A stretch of 29,180 nucleotides of DNA from positions 1 to 29,180 of the forward strand of contig RSEH01000387.1 in assembly GCA_006503475.1 (NCBI GenBank). The letters are read 5' to 3'. Under the pieces are notes generated by a model. The model made no database searches. It saw only the letters and a program-made list of their open reading frames with translations, and was not told the DNA's origin. Both the position numbers and the translations under genes were made by a program. This DNA comes from Stentor roeselii. Taxonomy: Eukaryota > Ciliophora > Heterotrichea > Heterotrichida > Stentoridae. Positions 28,855-29,180 of the stretch are shown here, piece after piece. The number at the start of each line of letters is the position of its first letter. Within the stretch, counting starts at the first letter, position 1.

Positions 28855-29180
28855 TCATATCAGAATTGTTTAAAAGTCAATTCTTCTTAGTTTTTGAAGT
28901 TTTTTCAATTAAAATTACTTGTGATTCTTTCATATATATTCTATTAATATATGGTATTTCAAAATCAAACAAATCATATAATAAAAGCTCACTTTAACGA
29001 TAACCGAATATTAGATAGCTATAAATAATGATATTGTTAATTATCTTTAATATTAAAAGCTCTTCGAAACTAATCTTTATTTATTTTAAGGATATAGATC
29101 ATTTAATCAACATAAACAAAGAAAGAGCCACAAGAGGGGCCGATTTTCCACTAAAAGGATTATATATGAATGCAAGTAGT
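28855..29180. other. AT-rich end of window, one GC-richer patch at the edge
   Basis: Mostly AT-rich and featureless. From about 29110 the base composition rises, and frames on both strands are open to the window edge or nearly so (plus strand, for example, NKERATRGADFPLKGLYM). This may be the tip of another gene or relic, but it is too short to call. Confidence 0.3.

Noticed and set aside
28791-28997. 68-codon plus-strand frame
   Set aside because: It is composed almost only of AT-rich codons (F, I, K, S), has no motif, and overlaps the more protein-like minus-strand relic.

Overview
The window opens with a perfect array of the octamer TAACACCC (G-strand TGTTAGGG), so position 1 is a chromosome end. 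Four 15-nt introns (GTA...A at position 10...TTAG), standard stops with TGG as the only tryptophan codon, and very tight gene packing together point to a heterotrich ciliate macronuclear chromosome. Stentor fits best (same telomere repeat, 15-nt introns, standard code). Blepharisma, which reads TGA as Trp, does not fit; another standard-code heterotrich such as Fabrea cannot be excluded.

Layout. (1) 1-76 telomere. (2) 77-11490 is a very AT-rich subtelomeric arm. It holds one intact large gene (4672-9153, minus): a secreted or surface protein with a signal peptide, a LamG-like fold, about 14 furin-like cysteine repeats and a multi-pass membrane tail, spliced by two 15-nt introns. Around it lie decayed reading frames: kelch-repeat relics at about 563-2733 and 9365-9466 (plus strand) and an unidentified relic at about 10079-11170 (minus strand). 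(3) 11491-25375 is a dense, visibly more GC-rich island of eight genes on both strands: a twin-cysteine CHCH-like protein, a coiled-coil protein, tubulin-folding cofactor D (TBCD), a SHIPPO/STPGR-repeat ciliary protein, a KDM6/UTX-like JmjC histone demethylase, an unknown 211-aa protein, a RAD51D-like recombinase paralog and a long disordered basic protein. (4) 25376-29180 is AT-rich again and holds a small membrane-protein family in three states on the minus strand: one frameshifted copy, one ruined copy and one intact copy. A relic with a possible transposase-type helix-turn-helix pattern follows at 28570-28854.

The island shows extreme compaction. TBCD and the SHIPPO gene converge with 8 bp between stops; the 211-aa gene and the RAD51-like gene have overlapping stop codons; two divergent pairs have start codons only 6 bp and 22-37 bp apart. 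TBCD and the SHIPPO protein both serve the microtubule/cilium system, the JmjC protein chromatin and the RAD51-like protein DNA repair. I see no operon-like logic linking them.

No tRNA, rRNA, CRISPR array or insertion sequence was recognised. All calls come from reading the sequence and translated frames; no database search was run.
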